From positions 1,798,001 to 1,862,000 of the forward strand of contig NZ_CP082269.1 in assembly GCF_019880405.1 (NCBI RefSeq): a stretch of 64,000 nt of DNA, in the 5' to 3' direction. Source of the stretch: Enterobacter sp. C2 (GTDB taxonomy: Bacteria > Pseudomonadota > Gammaproteobacteria > Enterobacterales > Enterobacteriaceae). Of this stretch, positions 9,639-20,765 are shown piece by piece (positions within the stretch are counted from its first letter, which is position 1; every line of letters begins with the position of its first letter). The notes beneath the pieces are model-generated. The model had not been told where the DNA came from. It was given only the letters and a program-made list of their open reading frames with translations, and searched no databases. Position numbers and translations under genes: made by a program.

Positions 9639-10007
9639 ATGGAATTGCATTCAGGGACTTTCGATCCAAACAATCCTGGCTGGCAGGGTTTGATTCTGAC
9701 CCCTGCGGCGGCAGAGCACATTCGCGCCCTGGTCAGCAAGCAGCCAGAGCTGCGCGGCGTTCGTCTTGGCATTAAGCAGACGGGCTGTGCAGGGTTTGGC
9801 TATGTGCTGGATACCGTGACCGAACCTGCGGAAGACGATCTGCTCTTTGAGCGCGACGGCGCACACCTGTATGTTCCCTTACAGGCTATGCCGTTTATTG
9901 ATGGAACCACCGTCGACTATGTGCGCGAAGGATTAAACCAGATCTTTAAATTTTATAATCCGAAAGCTCAGCACGAATGCGGCTGTGGTGAAAGCTTTGG
10001 GGTATAG
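9639..10007 (+). CDS. sufA: A-type Fe-S carrier SufA
   Basis: A 122-residue HesB/IscA-family protein, the same length as E. coli SufA. The three cluster ligands are present: Cys50 in [10 protein letters not shown], and Cys114 and Cys116 in ECGCGES. It accepts clusters from SufBC2D and passes them to apo-proteins. First gene of the suf operon, just downstream of the Fur box; the gap to sufB is 8 bases. Confidence 0.97.
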   Translation: MELHSGTFDPNNPGWQGLILTPAAAEHIRALVSKQPELRGVRLGIKQTGCAGFGYVLDTVTEPAEDDLLFERDGAHLYVPLQAMPFIDGTTVDYVREGLNQIFKFYNPKAQHECGCGESFGV

Positions 10008-10015
10008 GCGGTACT

Positions 10016-11515
10016 ATGTCTCGTAATGTTGAGTCTCATAAAACTGAAGCAATGGACGATGTCCAAACCTGGTCAGGCCCCCTTAACTATAAAGAGGGCT
10101 TTTTTACCCGGTTACAGACCGACGAGATGGCCCACGGCATCAATGAAGATGTGGTGCGGGCTATTTCGGCCAAACGAAATGAACCTGAGTGGATGCTTGA
10201 GTTCCGCCTGAATGCGTTTCGGGCCTGGCTGACCATGGAGGAGCCACACTGGCTCAAGGCTCACTATGACAAGCTCAACTACCAGGATTACAGCTACTAC
10301 TCCGCGCCCTCCTGCGGCAACTGCGACGATACCTGCGCGTCAGAGCCGGGTGCGGTTCAGCAGACCGGCGCGAATGCCTTCCTGACCAATGAAGTCGAAG
10401 AGGCGTTTAATCAGCTGGGTGTACCGGTGCGTGAAGGGCGCGAGGTGGCGGTGGACGCCATCTTTGACTCCGTTTCGGTGGCGACAACCTATCGGGAGAA
10501 ACTGTCGGAGCAGGGGATTATCTTCTGCTCTTTCGGTGAGGCTATCCACGATCACCCCGAGCTGGTGAAGAAATACCTCGGTACGGTCGTATCCGGCAAC
10601 GATAACTTCTTTGCCGCCCTGAACGCGGCCGTCGCCTCCGATGGCACCTTCATCTACGTGCCGAAAGGCGTTCACTGTCCGATGGAGCTCTCAACCTATT
10701 TCCGTATCAATGCCGAGAAAACGGGTCAGTTCGAGCGTACCATTCTGGTAGCCGATGAAGGTAGCTATGTGAGCTATATTGAGGGCTGCTCGGCACCGGT
10801 GCGCGATAGCTATCAGCTTCATGCTGCGGTAGTAGAGGTGATCATCCATAAAGACGCGGAGGTGAAATACTCCACCGTGCAGAACTGGTTCCCGGGAGAT
10901 AACAACACCGGCGGTATTCTGAACTTCGTGACCAAGCGTGCGCTGTGTGAAGGCGAAAACAGCAAGATGTCCTGGACGCAGTCTGAGACCGGATCGGCGA
11001 TCACCTGGAAATACCCCAGCGTTATCCTGCGCGGCGATAACTCTATCGGCGAATTCTACTCTGTGGCGCTGACTAGCGGCCACCAGCAGGCTGATACCGG
11101 CACCAAGATGATCCACATTGGTAAGAACACCAGGTCGACGATCATCTCGAAAGGGATCTCGGCGGGGCAAAGCCAGAATAGCTATCGCGGGCTGGTGAAA
11201 ATCATGCCGACAGCGACCAACGCGCGTAACTTTACCCAGTGTGACTCGATGCTGATTGGACCTGACTGTGGGGCGCACACCTTCCCCTATGTGGAATGCC
11301 GTAACAACAGCGCCCAGCTTGAGCATGAGGCAACCACCTCGCGCATTGGTGAGGATCAGCTCTTCTACTGCCTGCAGCGCGGCATTAGCGAAGAGGATGC
11401 GATCTCGATGATAGTTAACGGCTTCTGTAAAGATGTCTTCTCCGAGCTGCCGCTGGAGTTTGCCGTAGAAGCACAAAAACTGCTGGCAATTAGCCTTGAA
11501 CACAGCGTCGGTTAA
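10016..11515 (+). CDS. sufB: Fe-S scaffold subunit SufB
   Basis: A 499-residue SufB; it forms the SufBC2D scaffold on which clusters are assembled under iron or oxidative stress. Family blocks seen: [36 protein letters not shown], the beta-helix core, and [20 protein letters not shown] with the essential cysteine near residue 410. The family-invariant ending [11 protein letters not shown] is present. E. coli has KYPSC where this protein has KYPSV, a position that is not essential. The N-terminus carries a few extra residues (HKTEAM) relative to E. coli. Confidence 0.97.
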   Translation: MSRNVESHKTEAMDDVQTWSGPLNYKEGFFTRLQTDEMAHGINEDVVRAISAKRNEPEWMLEFRLNAFRAWLTMEEPHWLKAHYDKLNYQDYSYYSAPSCGNCDDTCASEPGAVQQTGANAFLTNEVEEAFNQLGVPVREGREVAVDAIFDSVSVATTYREKLSEQGIIFCSFGEAIHDHPELVKKYLGTVVSGNDNFFAALNAAVASDGTFIYVPKGVHCPMELSTYFRINAEKTGQFERTILVADEGSYVSYIEGCSAPVRDSYQLHAAVVEVIIHKDAEVKYSTVQNWFPGDNNTGGILNFVTKRALCEGENSKMSWTQSETGSAITWKYPSVILRGDNSIGEFYSVALTSGHQQADTGTKMIHIGKNTRSTIISKGISAGQSQNSYRGLVKIMPTATNARNFTQCDSMLIGPDCGAHTFPYVECRNNSAQLEHEATTSRIGEDQLFYCLQRGISEEDAISMIVNGFCKDVFSELPLEFAVEAQKLLAISLEHSVG

Positions 11516-11532
11516 GGAATAAGGGAATCCCT

Positions 11533-12279
11533 ATGTTAAGTATTAAAGATTTACAGGTGTCCGTTGAAGATAAAGAGATCCTGCGCGGTCTGAGTCTGGA
11601 GGTTCGTCCCGGTGAGGTGCATGCCATTATGGGACCCAACGGCTCCGGCAAAAGTACGCTGTCGGCAACCCTGGCCGGGCGGGAAGACTATGAAGTCACC
11701 GGCGGCAGCGTTGAGTTTAAAGGTAAAGACCTGCTTGAGCTGGATCCCGAGGAGCGCGCAGGCGAGGGCGTCTTTATGGCGTTTCAGTATCCGGTGGAGA
11801 TCCCCGGCGTCAGCAATCAGTTCTTCCTGCAAACCGCCCTTAACGCGGTGCGCAAGCACCGGGGCCAGGAGGAGCTGGACCGTTTCGACTTCCAGGATTT
11901 GATGGAAGAGAAGATCAAGCTGCTGAAGATGCCGGAAGATCTGCTCACGCGTTCGGTCAACGTTGGCTTCTCCGGCGGTGAAAAGAAACGCAATGACATT
12001 CTGCAGATGGCAGTGCTTGAGCCTGAGCTGTGCATTCTTGATGAAACGGACTCTGGCCTGGACATTGACGCGCTGAAGATCGTCGCTGAGGGTGTGAACT
12101 CCCTGCGCGACGACAAGCGCGCCTTTATCATCGTGACGCACTACCAGCGCATCCTTGACTACATCAAACCGGATTACGTGCATGTCCTTTATCAGGGCCG
12201 CATTGTGAAATCAGGCGATTTTACGCTGGTCAAACAGCTGGAGGAGCAGGGCTATGGCTGGCTTACAGAACAGCAGTAA
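11533..12279 (+). CDS. sufC: Fe-S assembly ATPase SufC
   Basis: A 248-residue ABC-type ATPase of the SufBC2D complex, with Walker A GPNGSGKS (near residue 34), signature FSGGEKKR and Walker B CILDETDSGLD, followed by the H-loop THYQR. ATP hydrolysis drives shape change of SufB-SufD during cluster assembly. Its end overlaps the sufD start by 26 bases. Confidence 0.97.
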   Translation: MLSIKDLQVSVEDKEILRGLSLEVRPGEVHAIMGPNGSGKSTLSATLAGREDYEVTGGSVEFKGKDLLELDPEERAGEGVFMAFQYPVEIPGVSNQFFLQTALNAVRKHRGQEELDRFDFQDLMEEKIKLLKMPEDLLTRSVNVGFSGGEKKRNDILQMAVLEPELCILDETDSGLDIDALKIVAEGVNSLRDDKRAFIIVTHYQRILDYIKPDYVHVLYQGRIVKSGDFTLVKQLEEQGYGWLTEQQ

Positions 12280-13525
12280 CGCGCTGCAGCAGTGGCATCA
12301 TCTGTTTGAAGCTCAGGGCGGGAACCGTTCTGAGCAGGCCCAACAGCATCTGCAGCAGATGCTGCGCCTTGGCCTGCCGACGCGCAAACATGAGGACTGG
12401 AAATATACGGCCCTCGACGGTCTGTTGAAGCACCAGTTTGTCGCGAAAAGCAGCCACGTCAGCGCCGAGCAGCGCGATGCCCTGGCGCTACCGATAGATG
12501 CGCTGCGGCTGGTATTCATCGACGGACAGTTTGATGCTGACCTTAGCGACAGCCTTGAAGGCAGCGGGTATAGCGTATCCATCAACGACGAGCGCAGCGC
12601 ATTGCCCGCGCCGGTGCAGCCAGAGGTGTTTTTACATCTCACTGAAAGCCTGTCAACGAGCGTGACGCATATTCACGTGGCGCGTAATCAACGGCCTTCT
12701 AAGCCGCTGCTGTTGATGCACATTACCCAGGGGCTGGACGGGGACGAAATGAATACTGTCCACTACCGGCACCATATTGAGCTGGCAGAGAGCGCTGAGG
12801 CCACCCTCTATGAGCACTATGTCAGTCTCAACGACAGGGGACATTTTACCGGCTCACGCCTGACGATGAACGTCGGGGCCAACGCGCAGCTGCACCATGT
12901 GAAGCTGGCTTTTGAGAACGCGGGTAGCTACCACTTTGCCCATAACGATCTCTTTATGGCCGCCGATGCCGCGGCCTGGAGCCACAGCTTCCTGCTCGGC
13001 GGAGCCGTGCTGCGGCACCATACCAGCACCCAGCTTAATGGTGAAAATACCACTCTGCGCATCAATAGCCTGGTGATGCCAGTGAATAGCGAGGTATGTG
13101 ATACCCGTACCTGGCTTGAGCACAATAAAGGCTTCTGTAACAGCCGCCAGCTGCACAAAACCATCGTTAGTGACAAAGGACGCGCGGTGTTTAACGGCAT
13201 GATCAACGTGGCTCAGCACGCCATCAAAACCGACGGGCAGATGACCAATAATAATCTGCTGCTGGGTCGGCTGTCGGAGGTCGATACCAAGCCGCAGCTG
13301 GAGATCTATGCCGACGACGTCAAGTGTAGCCACGGTGCAACCGTTGGTCGCATTGATGATGAACAGATGTTTTACCTCCGCTCACGCGGCATTGAGCAAC
13401 AGGCCGCGCAGCAGATGATTATCTACGCCTTTGCCGCTGAACTGACGGAAGCCATCAGTGACGAGGCGCTTAAGCAGCAGGTGCTGAGCCGTATTGGTCA
13501 GCGCCTTGCAGGGGGCAACACATGA
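12254..13525 (+). CDS. sufD: Fe-S assembly subunit SufD
   Basis: A 423-residue SufD, the SufB partner in SufBC2D. The N-terminus [20 protein letters not shown] is that of E. coli SufD and fixes the start inside the end of sufC. The beta-helix core includes [20 protein letters not shown] with the family histidine, and RSRGI. The stop overlaps the sufS start (ATGA). Confidence 0.96.
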   Translation: MAGLQNSSNALQQWHHLFEAQGGNRSEQAQQHLQQMLRLGLPTRKHEDWKYTALDGLLKHQFVAKSSHVSAEQRDALALPIDALRLVFIDGQFDADLSDSLEGSGYSVSINDERSALPAPVQPEVFLHLTESLSTSVTHIHVARNQRPSKPLLLMHITQGLDGDEMNTVHYRHHIELAESAEATLYEHYVSLNDRGHFTGSRLTMNVGANAQLHHVKLAFENAGSYHFAHNDLFMAADAAAWSHSFLLGGAVLRHHTSTQLNGENTTLRINSLVMPVNSEVCDTRTWLEHNKGFCNSRQLHKTIVSDKGRAVFNGMINVAQHAIKTDGQMTNNNLLLGRLSEVDTKPQLEIYADDVKCSHGATVGRIDDEQMFYLRSRGIEQQAAQQMIIYAFAAELTEAISDEALKQQVLSRIGQRLAGGNT

Positions 13526-14742
13526 GTTATTCCGTGAGCGATGTGCGGGCAGATTTCCCCGTCCTGTCGCGTGAAGTGAACGGCGTGCCGCTGGCGTATC
13601 TGGACAGTGCTGCCAGCGCGCAGAAACCTAATCAGGTTATCGACGCCGAGGCCGAGTTCTATCGTCACGGTTATGCAGCCGTGCATCGGGGGATACATAC
13701 TCTGAGCGCTGAGGCAACGCAGCGGATGGAGAACGTACGCGCCCAGGCGGCCGGTTTCCTTAATGCCCGGTCAGCGGAGGAGCTCGTCTTTGTCCGCGGA
13801 ACCACCGAAGCGATTAACCTTGTGGCTAACAGCTGGGGCAGCAGCCAGATCCGCGCCGGGGACAACATCATCATTACGATGATGGAGCACCATGCCAATA
13901 TCGTGCCGTGGCAGATGCTGTGTGAGCGTACCGGTGCTGAGCTGCGGGTGATCCCGCTCAATCCCGACGGGACGCTGCAGCTGGACGTCTGGCGCGAGTT
14001 GCTTGACGATCGCACCCGCCTGCTGGCCATTACCCAGGTGTCTAACGTGCTGGGCACAGAAAACCCCATTGCCGAGATGACTGCGCTTGCTCATCAGCAT
14101 GGTGCTAAGGTGCTGGTGGACGGTGCTCAGGCGGTGATCCACCATACCGTTGATGTCCAGGCGCTGGACTGCGACTTCTATGCCTTTTCCGCGCATAAGC
14201 TCTACGGGCCTACCGGCATCGGCATTCTGTATGTGAAAGAGGATATCCTTCAGGCCATGCCGCCTTGGGAAGGGGGCGGGTCAATGATCGCGACCGTCAG
14301 CCTGACCGACGGCACGACCTATGCCCGCGCGCCGTGGCGCTTTGAGGCCGGTACGCCGAATACCGGGGGGATTATCGCTCTCGGTGCAGCCATCGAGTAC
14401 GTCAGCGCGCTGGGTCTCGATAACATCCAGGCTTACGAACAATCTTTAATGACGTATGCGCTGGCTGAGATGGCCACCGTGCCGGATATCACTCTGTACG
14501 GTCCCGCGCAGCGTCAGGGCGTCATTGCGTTCAATTTAGGTAAGCATCACGCCTATGACGTCGGGAGCTTCCTCGATAATTACGGCGTGGCGGTGCGTAC
14601 CGGTCATCACTGTGCGATGCCGCTGATGGCGTTTTATAACGTTCCAGCCATGTGTCGTGCATCGCTGGCTATTTACAATACGCAGGAAGAGGTGGATCGT
14701 CTGGTAGCGGGGCTGAAACGTATTTATCAGCTGCTGGGCTAA
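13522..14742 (+). CDS. sufS: Cysteine desulfurase SufS
   Basis: A 406-residue PLP-dependent group II cysteine desulfurase that supplies sulfur as persulfide. The PLP lysine lies in [13 protein letters not shown] (about residue 226) and the catalytic cysteine in [11 protein letters not shown] (about 364). The length equals E. coli SufS. It acts with SufE, encoded 13 bases downstream. Confidence 0.97.
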   Translation: MSYSVSDVRADFPVLSREVNGVPLAYLDSAASAQKPNQVIDAEAEFYRHGYAAVHRGIHTLSAEATQRMENVRAQAAGFLNARSAEELVFVRGTTEAINLVANSWGSSQIRAGDNIIITMMEHHANIVPWQMLCERTGAELRVIPLNPDGTLQLDVWRELLDDRTRLLAITQVSNVLGTENPIAEMTALAHQHGAKVLVDGAQAVIHHTVDVQALDCDFYAFSAHKLYGPTGIGILYVKEDILQAMPPWEGGGSMIATVSLTDGTTYARAPWRFEAGTPNTGGIIALGAAIEYVSALGLDNIQAYEQSLMTYALAEMATVPDITLYGPAQRQGVIAFNLGKHHAYDVGSFLDNYGVAVRTGHHCAMPLMAFYNVPAMCRASLAIYNTQEEVDRLVAGLKRIYQLLG

Positions 14743-14755
14743 CAAAGGAGCGGTT

Positions 14756-15172
14756 ATGGCTGAATTACCCGATAAAGAGCGGCTGCTGCGTAACTTTACG
14801 CGCTGCGCTAACTGGGAAGAGAAGTATCTTTATATTATCGAGCTGGGCCAGCGTCTGCCTGCCTTAAGCGAGCAGGCGCATAGCGCAGAAAACACGATTC
14901 AGGGCTGCCAGAGCCAGGTCTGGATCGTAATGCAGCAAAATGAGAGCGGCATTATTGAACTGCAGGGCGATAGCGACGCGGCCATTGTAAAAGGCCTGAT
15001 TGCTGTCGTCTTTATTCTCTATCAGCAGATGACGGCGCAGGATATTGTCGCTTTTGACGTCCGCCCGTGGTTTGAAAAAATGGCCCTTGCCCAGCATTTG
15101 ACCCCCTCACGCTCCCAGGGACTGGAAGCGATGATCCGCGCAATTCGTAACAAAGCCGCCAACATTAGCTAA
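14756..15172 (+). CDS. sufE: Sulfur acceptor SufE
   Basis: A 138-residue SufE. Cys51, in IQGCQSQVW, accepts the persulfide from SufS and delivers it to SufB. Its SD AAAGGAG is strong. Last gene of the operon; a hairpin terminator follows 24 bases after the stop. Confidence 0.97.
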   Translation: MAELPDKERLLRNFTRCANWEEKYLYIIELGQRLPALSEQAHSAENTIQGCQSQVWIVMQQNESGIIELQGDSDAAIVKGLIAVVFILYQQMTAQDIVAFDVRPWFEKMALAQHLTPSRSQGLEAMIRAIRNKAANIS

Positions 15173-15196
15173 ACTGTTTTTATAGCTTTCATCCTG

Positions 15197-15230
15197 TTAC
15201 GCGAGGTGACTTTTCTCCTCGCGTAATTTT
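15197..15230 (+). terminator. suf operon terminator
   Basis: Perfect 10-base stem TTACGCGAGG/CCTCGCGTAA, then four T. Confidence 0.8.
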
Positions 15231-15271
15231 CAGCTTTCTGGCGCTGGGCCAGTGAATACGGGAACTTCTGT

Positions 15272-16291
15272 ATGAAACGCGCGTCTCTAATAACAGTGAG
15301 CATTATCAGCGCATTTAGCGCTATTCAAACTGCCCAGGCAGCAGACTATTTACTGCCGCCGCCGGGTAGCCGTCTTATCGGTCAAAACCAGACCTATACC
15401 GTGCAGCCTCAGGATCGTAACCTTCAGGCGATCGGTCGTCACTTCGACACGCCTGCGATGTTGCTTATTGAAGCGAACAATACCATCGCGCCTGTACCAA
15501 GACCTGGCACGGTGATGACCATCCCGACGCAGATGCTGCTGCCCGATACGCCTCGGGAGGGGATAGTGGTCAATCTGGCCGAGCTACGGCTCTATTTCTA
15601 TCCGCCGGGTGAAAACAGCGTCCAGGTTTACCCTATCGGCATCGGGCAGCAGGGGCTTGAAACACCCGTCACGCTGACCAGGATAAGCCAGAAGATACCC
15701 AACCCTACCTGGACGCCGCCTGCGGGCATACGGGCACGCTCGCTTGCCAAAGGCATCACACTACCCGCCGTAGTCCCTGCCGGGCCAAATAACCCGCTGG
15801 GACGCTTTGCGCTGCGTTTGGCAGAGGGAAGGGGTGAGTACCTGATCCATGGTACCAGCGCGCCTGATAGCGTTGGGCTACGCGTCAGCTCTGGCTGTAT
15901 CCGTATGGCTGCACCCGATATCCAGGCGCTCTTCTCTCAAGCCTCTACGGGCATGCCGGTACGTATTATCAATGAGCCGGTGAAGTACTCCGTTGAGCCT
16001 GACGGCAAGCAGTATATTGAGGTGCATCGCCCGCTCTCGCAGCAGCCAGAGGAGAACACGCAAACCGTGCCCATCACCCTGACAGCGACCTTTAGCGACG
16101 CTATTCGTCAGGCGGGAGGCGATCAATCCACAGTTGATAAAGCGATGCTGCGGCGTGCAGGGTATCCGGTGAACGTACCGGTTGCAAAGGGCGCATTTGG
16201 CCCGGCGGCGGTGCTGTCAGCACACAATAGCCAGACGTCGTCAGTGACCGGAGCAGAGAGTGAAGGGGCGGGAGTAACAATGACACAGTAG
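15272..16291 (+). CDS. ldtE: L,D-transpeptidase LdtE (YnhG)
   Basis: A 339-residue exported L,D-transpeptidase (E. coli LdtE 334). It forms 3-3 cross-links in periplasmic peptidoglycan. An N-terminal signal peptide ends at about AQA (residue 24). A LysM-like segment follows ([18 protein letters not shown], about 42-60). The YkuD domain covers about 95-235 and has [10 protein letters not shown] and the catalytic cysteine in SSGCIRM. A C-terminal tail rich in Ser, Gly and Thr is variable in the family. The position between suf and lpp is as in E. coli. Confidence 0.95.
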   Translation: MKRASLITVSIISAFSAIQTAQAADYLLPPPGSRLIGQNQTYTVQPQDRNLQAIGRHFDTPAMLLIEANNTIAPVPRPGTVMTIPTQMLLPDTPREGIVVNLAELRLYFYPPGENSVQVYPIGIGQQGLETPVTLTRISQKIPNPTWTPPAGIRARSLAKGITLPAVVPAGPNNPLGRFALRLAEGRGEYLIHGTSAPDSVGLRVSSGCIRMAAPDIQALFSQASTGMPVRIINEPVKYSVEPDGKQYIEVHRPLSQQPEENTQTVPITLTATFSDAIRQAGGDQSTVDKAMLRRAGYPVNVPVAKGAFGPAAVLSAHNSQTSSVTGAESEGAGVTMTQ

Positions 16292-16317
16292 TCAGAAGGC
16301 GACTGAATGACAGGCAA

Positions 16318-16347
16318 AAAAAATGGCGCACAGTGTGCGCCATTTTA
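16318..16347 (-). terminator. lpp terminator (bidirectional)
   Basis: Strong hairpin AAATGGCGCACA/TGTGCGCCATTT with a long T run in the lpp direction. Confidence 0.92.
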
Positions 16348-16359
16348 TTACAGGAACTC

Positions 16360-16608
<249 letters not shown>

Positions 16609-16641
16609 CTAGATTGAGTTAATCTCCATGTAGCGTTACAA

Positions 16642-16670
16642 GTATTACACAAACTTTTTTATGTTGAGAA
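16642..16670 (-). promoter_or_regulatory. lpp promoter
   Basis: Minus-strand TTCTCA (-35, 16670-16665), 17-base A/T-rich spacer, TAATAC (-10, 16647-16642). The leader up to the ATG, including GAGGGTATTAATAATG, matches that of E. coli lpp. Confidence 0.85.
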
Positions 16671-16848
16671 TATTTTTTTGCTGGGAATACACCTAAATTT
16701 GATCGTTCGCTCAAAGATGCACCGACTTTGGCGAAAATGGTAAAAAAGCTGTGTGAAAACAGACCATTTTCATCGGATATATCTTATGAAATACGACGTT
16801 AAATAGTCTAATCCGATTTGCATTCCTAATGAGAGGGTCTCTGAGGGA

Positions 16849-16877
16849 ATAAAAAAAGCGCCCGGAAGGCGCTTTTA
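16849..16877 (-). terminator. pykF terminator
   Basis: Hairpin AAGCGCC/GGCGCTT; on the minus strand it is followed by seven T. Confidence 0.88.
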
Positions 16878-16903
16878 GTGCAAATTAATAGAGCTGTTAA
16901 TAA

Positions 16904-18316
16904 TTACAGTACATGCACAGATGCTGTATTAGTTGTACCGCTCGGAACCAGCGCACCGGAAACCATTACAACCACGTCGCCTTTCTGCGCCAGGCCGCTC
17001 GCCAGGGCGATCTCTTTACCCTGCAGGTAGAAATCATCCGTAGAGGCGATCTCGTTCACCAGCTGCGCGACAACGCCTTTGCTCAGCACCAGCTGACGAG
17101 CGGTCAGTTCGTTAGTGGTCAGCGCCAGAATGGTGGCATCCGGGAAGTATTTACGTACCGCGCGGGCAGATTTACCACCCTGGGTTGCGACCACGATCAG
17201 CGGTGCTTCCAGTTTTTCAGCGGTTTCAACCGCACCACGGCAAACGGCTTCGGTGATACGCAGCTTGCGGCTGTCGTTGTTGAAGTCCAGACGGCTGGTC
17301 ATCACGCGGTCTGTACGCTCACAGATGGTCGCCATGATGGTCACTGCTTCCAGCGGGTATTTACCCTTAGCAGACTCACCGGAGAGCATCACAGCATCGG
17401 TACCGTCGAGGATGGCGTTGGCGACGTCGCCAGCTTCAGCGCGAGTCGGACGCGGGTTCTTGATCATGGAATCCAGCATCTGGGTGGCGGTGATCACCAC
17501 TTTACGTGCACGGATACATTTTTCGATCATCATCTTCTGGGCGAAGATCACCTCTTCAACCGGGATCTCAACGCCCAGGTCGCCACGGGCAACCATGATG
17601 CCGTCAGAAGCTTCGAGGATTTCGTCGAAGTTGTTCAGACCTTCCTGGTTTTCAATCTTGGAGATAATCTGAATGTTTTCGCCGCCGTGCGCCTTCAGGT
17701 GCTCACGGATTTCAACTACGTCGGAACGTTTACGGATAAAGGACGCTGCAACGAAGTCAACGCCTTGCTCGCAACCAAAGATCAGATCCTGTTTGTCTTT
17801 TTCCGCAAGGGCAGGCAGGGCGATAGAGACGCCCGGCAGGTTAACGCCTTTGTTTTCGCCGAGGTCGCCGTTGTTCAGCACTTTACAAACAACGTTGTTG
17901 CCTTCGATAGCGGTCACTTCCATACCGATCAGGCCATCGTCGACCAGCACGGTGTTGCCAACCGCGAGGTCAGTGGTGAAACCTTCATAGGTAACAGCAA
18001 CGATGTCGCTGTTACCAACAACGGATTTATCGGTGGTGAAGGTGAAGGTCTGGCCTGCTTTCAGGGAGACGTCGTTACCGCCTTCCAGTTTAATGGTGCG
18101 AATTTCCGGCCCTTTAGTATCCAGCAAAATCGCGGCTTTTTTACCGGTTTTGCTCATTACGTTGCGCAGGTTCTGGATGCGCTGACCGTGTTCTGCATAG
18201 TCACCGTGAGAGAAGTTGAGACGCATGACGTTCATGCCGGCGTCCAGCATCTTGGTTAACATCTCTTCGGATTCGGTTTTCGGGCCGATGGTGCAAACAA
18301 TTTTGGTCTTTTTCAT
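16904..18316 (-). CDS. pykF: Pyruvate kinase I
   Basis: A 470-residue type I pyruvate kinase, the length of E. coli PykF; it converts PEP and ADP to pyruvate and ATP, and is activated by fructose 1,6-bisphosphate. Seen: [16 protein letters not shown] at the start, [10 protein letters not shown], the active-site [17 protein letters not shown] and [10 protein letters not shown], and the regulatory C-terminal domain ending [14 protein letters not shown]. Confidence 0.98.
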   Translation of the reverse strand: MKKTKIVCTIGPKTESEEMLTKMLDAGMNVMRLNFSHGDYAEHGQRIQNLRNVMSKTGKKAAILLDTKGPEIRTIKLEGGNDVSLKAGQTFTFTTDKSVVGNSDIVAVTYEGFTTDLAVGNTVLVDDGLIGMEVTAIEGNNVVCKVLNNGDLGENKGVNLPGVSIALPALAEKDKQDLIFGCEQGVDFVAASFIRKRSDVVEIREHLKAHGGENIQIISKIENQEGLNNFDEILEASDGIMVARGDLGVEIPVEEVIFAQKMMIEKCIRARKVVITATQMLDSMIKNPRPTRAEAGDVANAILDGTDAVMLSGESAKGKYPLEAVTIMATICERTDRVMTSRLDFNNDSRKLRITEAVCRGAVETAEKLEAPLIVVATQGGKSARAVRKYFPDATILALTTNELTARQLVLSKGVVAQLVNEIASTDDFYLQGKEIALASGLAQKGDVVVMVSGALVPSGTTNTASVHVL

Positions 18317-18552
18317 GACAGTCTTAGTCTTTAAGTTGTGAAGGATAGGAGAATAGTGCTCCGGGGGCGCACCACCGCGGAGTCAAACCTGTGTTGCGAA
18401 AGCTGCGATGCCACAGCGTAAGGATAGGTGACATCAAAAGAGCGTGCAGAGTAATGTGTGCTTGAGTTCCAGCCCAAAACGGGAGTATGCGATGTGATAG
18501 TTGAATTTTACAGTTCAATGAGCTGAAACCATTCAATAGCGACCAGACACCT

Positions 18553-18599
18553 ATTATACGCTGAAAAGAGAGCAAAAGGAAAATGAAAACAGCGTTTCA
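18553..18599 (-). promoter_or_regulatory. pykF promoter with Cra-like operator
   Basis: A minus-strand TATAAT lies at 18558-18553, with a weak TTCCTT -35 after a 17-base gap. Just upstream, TGAAACGCTGTTTTCA (18599-18584) resembles the Cra (FruR) site, which is known to control pykF. The rest of the 18317-18831 gap shows no gene I can support. Confidence 0.55.
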
Positions 18600-18831
18600 A
18601 AAAAGTTATGGGCAGTTTCACAACGAAGTGTGATCGGCGTGTTAAGTCTTTACAAACTGACAAAATGTCTCAGCTGCTTAGCACTCTTGCCTCACGGGCT
18701 GACTGAGCGCTTTTTGCACCATCCTTTTCCCATAAACCATTTTCTGTCCAGAGTTTATCATTATTATTTCTATTTAATTTAAAGAATAACATATTAATTA
18801 TAAACATTAGATTTGTCTCAGGAGGAAATGA

Positions 18832-19194
18832 ATGGGTGATATATCAATGCATTTTAGCCGTCAGGAATTTGCTTGCCGCTGTGGCTGCGGGTTTGCTGCC
18901 GTCGATAAAGAGCTTAACGACGTGCTGGAAGATATTCGCAACTACTTTAATACACCTGTAATAATAAATTCGGCCTGCCGCTGTGCGACCTATAACCAAA
19001 AGGTAGGTGGCGCACAAAAAAGTCTGCATACCAGAGGTATGGCGGCTGACATAAAGGTTATGAATATTTCAGCTACTATTGTAGCTGATTATATTGCGAG
19101 CAAGCACGGTAAGTGCTCAATTGGACGCTATGACACCTTCACACATATTGATGTTCGTGATATTCCTACCCACTGGGACAGACGTTCCCGATAG
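18832..19194 (+). CDS. M15-family peptidoglycan endopeptidase (ChiX / phage endolysin type)
   Basis: A 120-residue single-domain peptidase of the M15 (Peptidase_M15_3) fold. Zinc ligands are visible: His66 and Asp73 in SLHTRGMAAD, and His105 in THIDVR with the catalytic Asp107 region. The N-terminal FSRQEFACRCGCGF block is typical of phage D-Ala-D-Ala/L-Ala-D-Glu endopeptidases and of Serratia ChiX. No signal peptide is seen, so release to the wall would need a holin. SD AGGAGGAAATGA is strong. No phage genes surround it, but a holin pair and a LysR regulator lie within 1.2 kb. AT-rich upstream DNA suggests transfer. Confidence 0.85.
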   Translation: MGDISMHFSRQEFACRCGCGFAAVDKELNDVLEDIRNYFNTPVIINSACRCATYNQKVGGAQKSLHTRGMAADIKVMNISATIVADYIASKHGKCSIGRYDTFTHIDVRDIPTHWDRRSR

Positions 19195-19274
19195 GAAACA
19201 GAGAGTTATGTCAATCGAATAGCCATACCGAAGCGAGTAAGTTACTCGCTTCTGTTAAGTCGACCATATGCGTA

Positions 19275-20126
19275 TCAAATGAAAGTGTTTATAACATTTT
19301 TTAGCTGAGGGATAAACTTGTTAACACTCTTTTGATTACCATGATAAAGATGAATGGTTGGTCGATGATCTTTTACAGGTAAATAAGCTATACCGTCAAC
19401 TTTAAACATGGTGGCCATTTTTCGGGTAAGAAAGGAGCAGCCTTTCCCGGCGCGAACGTTATACAGTAGGCCTGTCAGGTTAAAATTGTGTTCAATAAAA
19501 GTAATGTTGGGGATAAAATCCTTAGCCAGGAGAGAAAAGGTACGTTGAATGTAATCGGTTGAGATATCCTTCCAAAGGAACACAGCCGTTTTACTCTGTT
19601 TAGTGCGATGGCTATCAGGCATACATATGACTATCTCATCGCCTTGCCACTTGTCCACTGCGCAGTCTGCATTGGACACAATCTCACGAAGCGATACCAC
19701 AATGTTATTCTTACGTGAGATACCGTCGATGTCAGACAGATTAACAACATAGCGTTCACAATTAAACATCATGTTTTCACTTTTCAATGCCATAATAATC
19801 TGCTGATAGAGGAGTTCGGGTATGCTTATATCAAAAAGAAGCGTTAGAGGGCTTTCTATGATACCCGAGCGACGCTCGTTTTCCAGGGCTAATATCATCT
19901 CATAAATTGGTTTGCACTTTTGATAATATTCAAGAGCTAACTCAGTTGGTTCCAGGCTGTTGTAGGTGCGGTTAAACAGTTTGCCACCAAGATAATCTTC
20001 CAGTTCAAAAATGGCTTTGCTCAACGGTGAACGTGTAATGCAGAGGGCCTCGGCAGCTTTAGCAAAATTGCGCACCTCCATTGTGACCATAAAGTATTTC
20101 ATTTTCTTAGCAAGTAATACGCCCAT
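19275..20126 (-). CDS. LysR-family transcriptional regulator
   Basis: A 283-residue LTTR. The N-terminal winged HTH (about 8-65) shows FMVTMEVRNFAKAAEALCITRSPLSKAIFELE and LFNRT, followed by a degenerate effector-binding domain (about 90-280). It is read divergently from the holin pair (246-base shared control region) and converges on the M15 peptidase gene. That layout suggests it controls the cassette. GC is low compared with pykF or yeeO. It is not one of the well-known E. coli LTTRs. Known analogues by context are ChiR in Serratia and the LTTRs next to holin/endolysin genes in Yersinia Tc-toxin islands; this is an analogy, not a demonstrated orthology. Confidence 0.85.
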   Translation of the reverse strand: MGVLLAKKMKYFMVTMEVRNFAKAAEALCITRSPLSKAIFELEDYLGGKLFNRTYNSLEPTELALEYYQKCKPIYEMILALENERRSGIIESPLTLLFDISIPELLYQQIIMALKSENMMFNCERYVVNLSDIDGISRKNNIVVSLREIVSNADCAVDKWQGDEIVICMPDSHRTKQSKTAVFLWKDISTDYIQRTFSLLAKDFIPNITFIEHNFNLTGLLYNVRAGKGCSFLTRKMATMFKVDGIAYLPVKDHRPTIHLYHGNQKSVNKFIPQLKNVINTFI

Positions 20127-20372
20127 TCGGCTATCTCCAATGTTCCTATAAGAGTAGAGTCAAAACGTTGTTCATACATATAAAACTATATTGATTAACA
20201 TTTGTTATGTCATTGACCTGTCCATTCCTATCGAACAATAAACGCCAAAACAGAACACTAATAGGATTATTTTTGGATTGACTTTACTCTTTTTATGAGC
20301 ACCACTGAAACGGTTTGGCAATATCATCGATGTTGACAGCCTAAGAAAGGGCAGGATTAAAGAGAGGCTGAT
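20127..20372. promoter_or_regulatory. Divergent control region, LysR gene / holin pair
   Basis: An AT-rich 246-base intergenic region between the divergent LysR and holin genes. It contains ATTGATTAACATTTGTTATG, which could hold a T-N11-A LysR-type site. I cannot fix the exact operator. Confidence 0.4.
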
Positions 20373-20765
20373 ATGGCTCCCTTAAACATTATCAATGGCC
20401 CAAAGCCATCACCGGTCGCAATAAATATGGCTATTTTAACAATTATCAGCCATGAACCTGATACGTTTATCGCCGCTTTTGCTGGCAGTATCATATTTGT
20501 GGTTTCTGCTATCGACTTTGCTATCTGGGCGCGTATTTCACTGTTTGCGGCCTCTATGATTGTCGGCTTAACCTGTTCTGAGTTCTTCGCACAGCTGCTA
20601 TCAAAGCTGAGCGATAAACTGTTTGGGTTAGCGCTGGATGTTCCTTCGGGCGTGGGAGCAGTAGTGGGGGCAGCAGCAGCCGTCAGATTGCTTATGTACT
20701 TGAGCATAAAGCCAAAAAAGGCAGGATCGGTGTTCGATCGTCATTTCAGAAAAGGTGAAAAATGA
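20373..20765 (+). CDS. Putative holin (Phage_holin_8-like)
   Basis: A 130-residue protein with hydrophobic segments at about 35-55, 60-80 and 87-107. The pattern FIAAFAGSIIFVVSA, then a VGLTCSEFFA turn, then PSGVGAVVGAAAAVRLL resembles the putative holins that precede 3-TM holins in enterobacterial prophages. A basic tail (KPKKAG...RKGEK) ends it. Holins make lesions in the inner membrane so that a wall hydrolase can escape. It overlaps the next gene by four bases. The start at 20373 is the first good ATG; AAAGAGAGGCTG is upstream. Confidence 0.7.
   Translation: MAPLNIINGPKPSPVAINMAILTIISHEPDTFIAAFAGSIIFVVSAIDFAIWARISLFAASMIVGLTCSEFFAQLLSKLSDKLFGLALDVPSGVGAVVGAAAAVRLLMYLSIKPKKAGSVFDRHFRKGEK

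Noticed and set aside
16913..18259. 448-residue plus-strand ORF opposite pykF
   Set aside because: Antisense shadow of a highly expressed gene with strong codon bias.
18324..18575. 83-residue minus-strand ORF upstream of pykF
   Set aside because: It covers the pykF promoter and Cra-like site, lacks an RBS and has no coding character.
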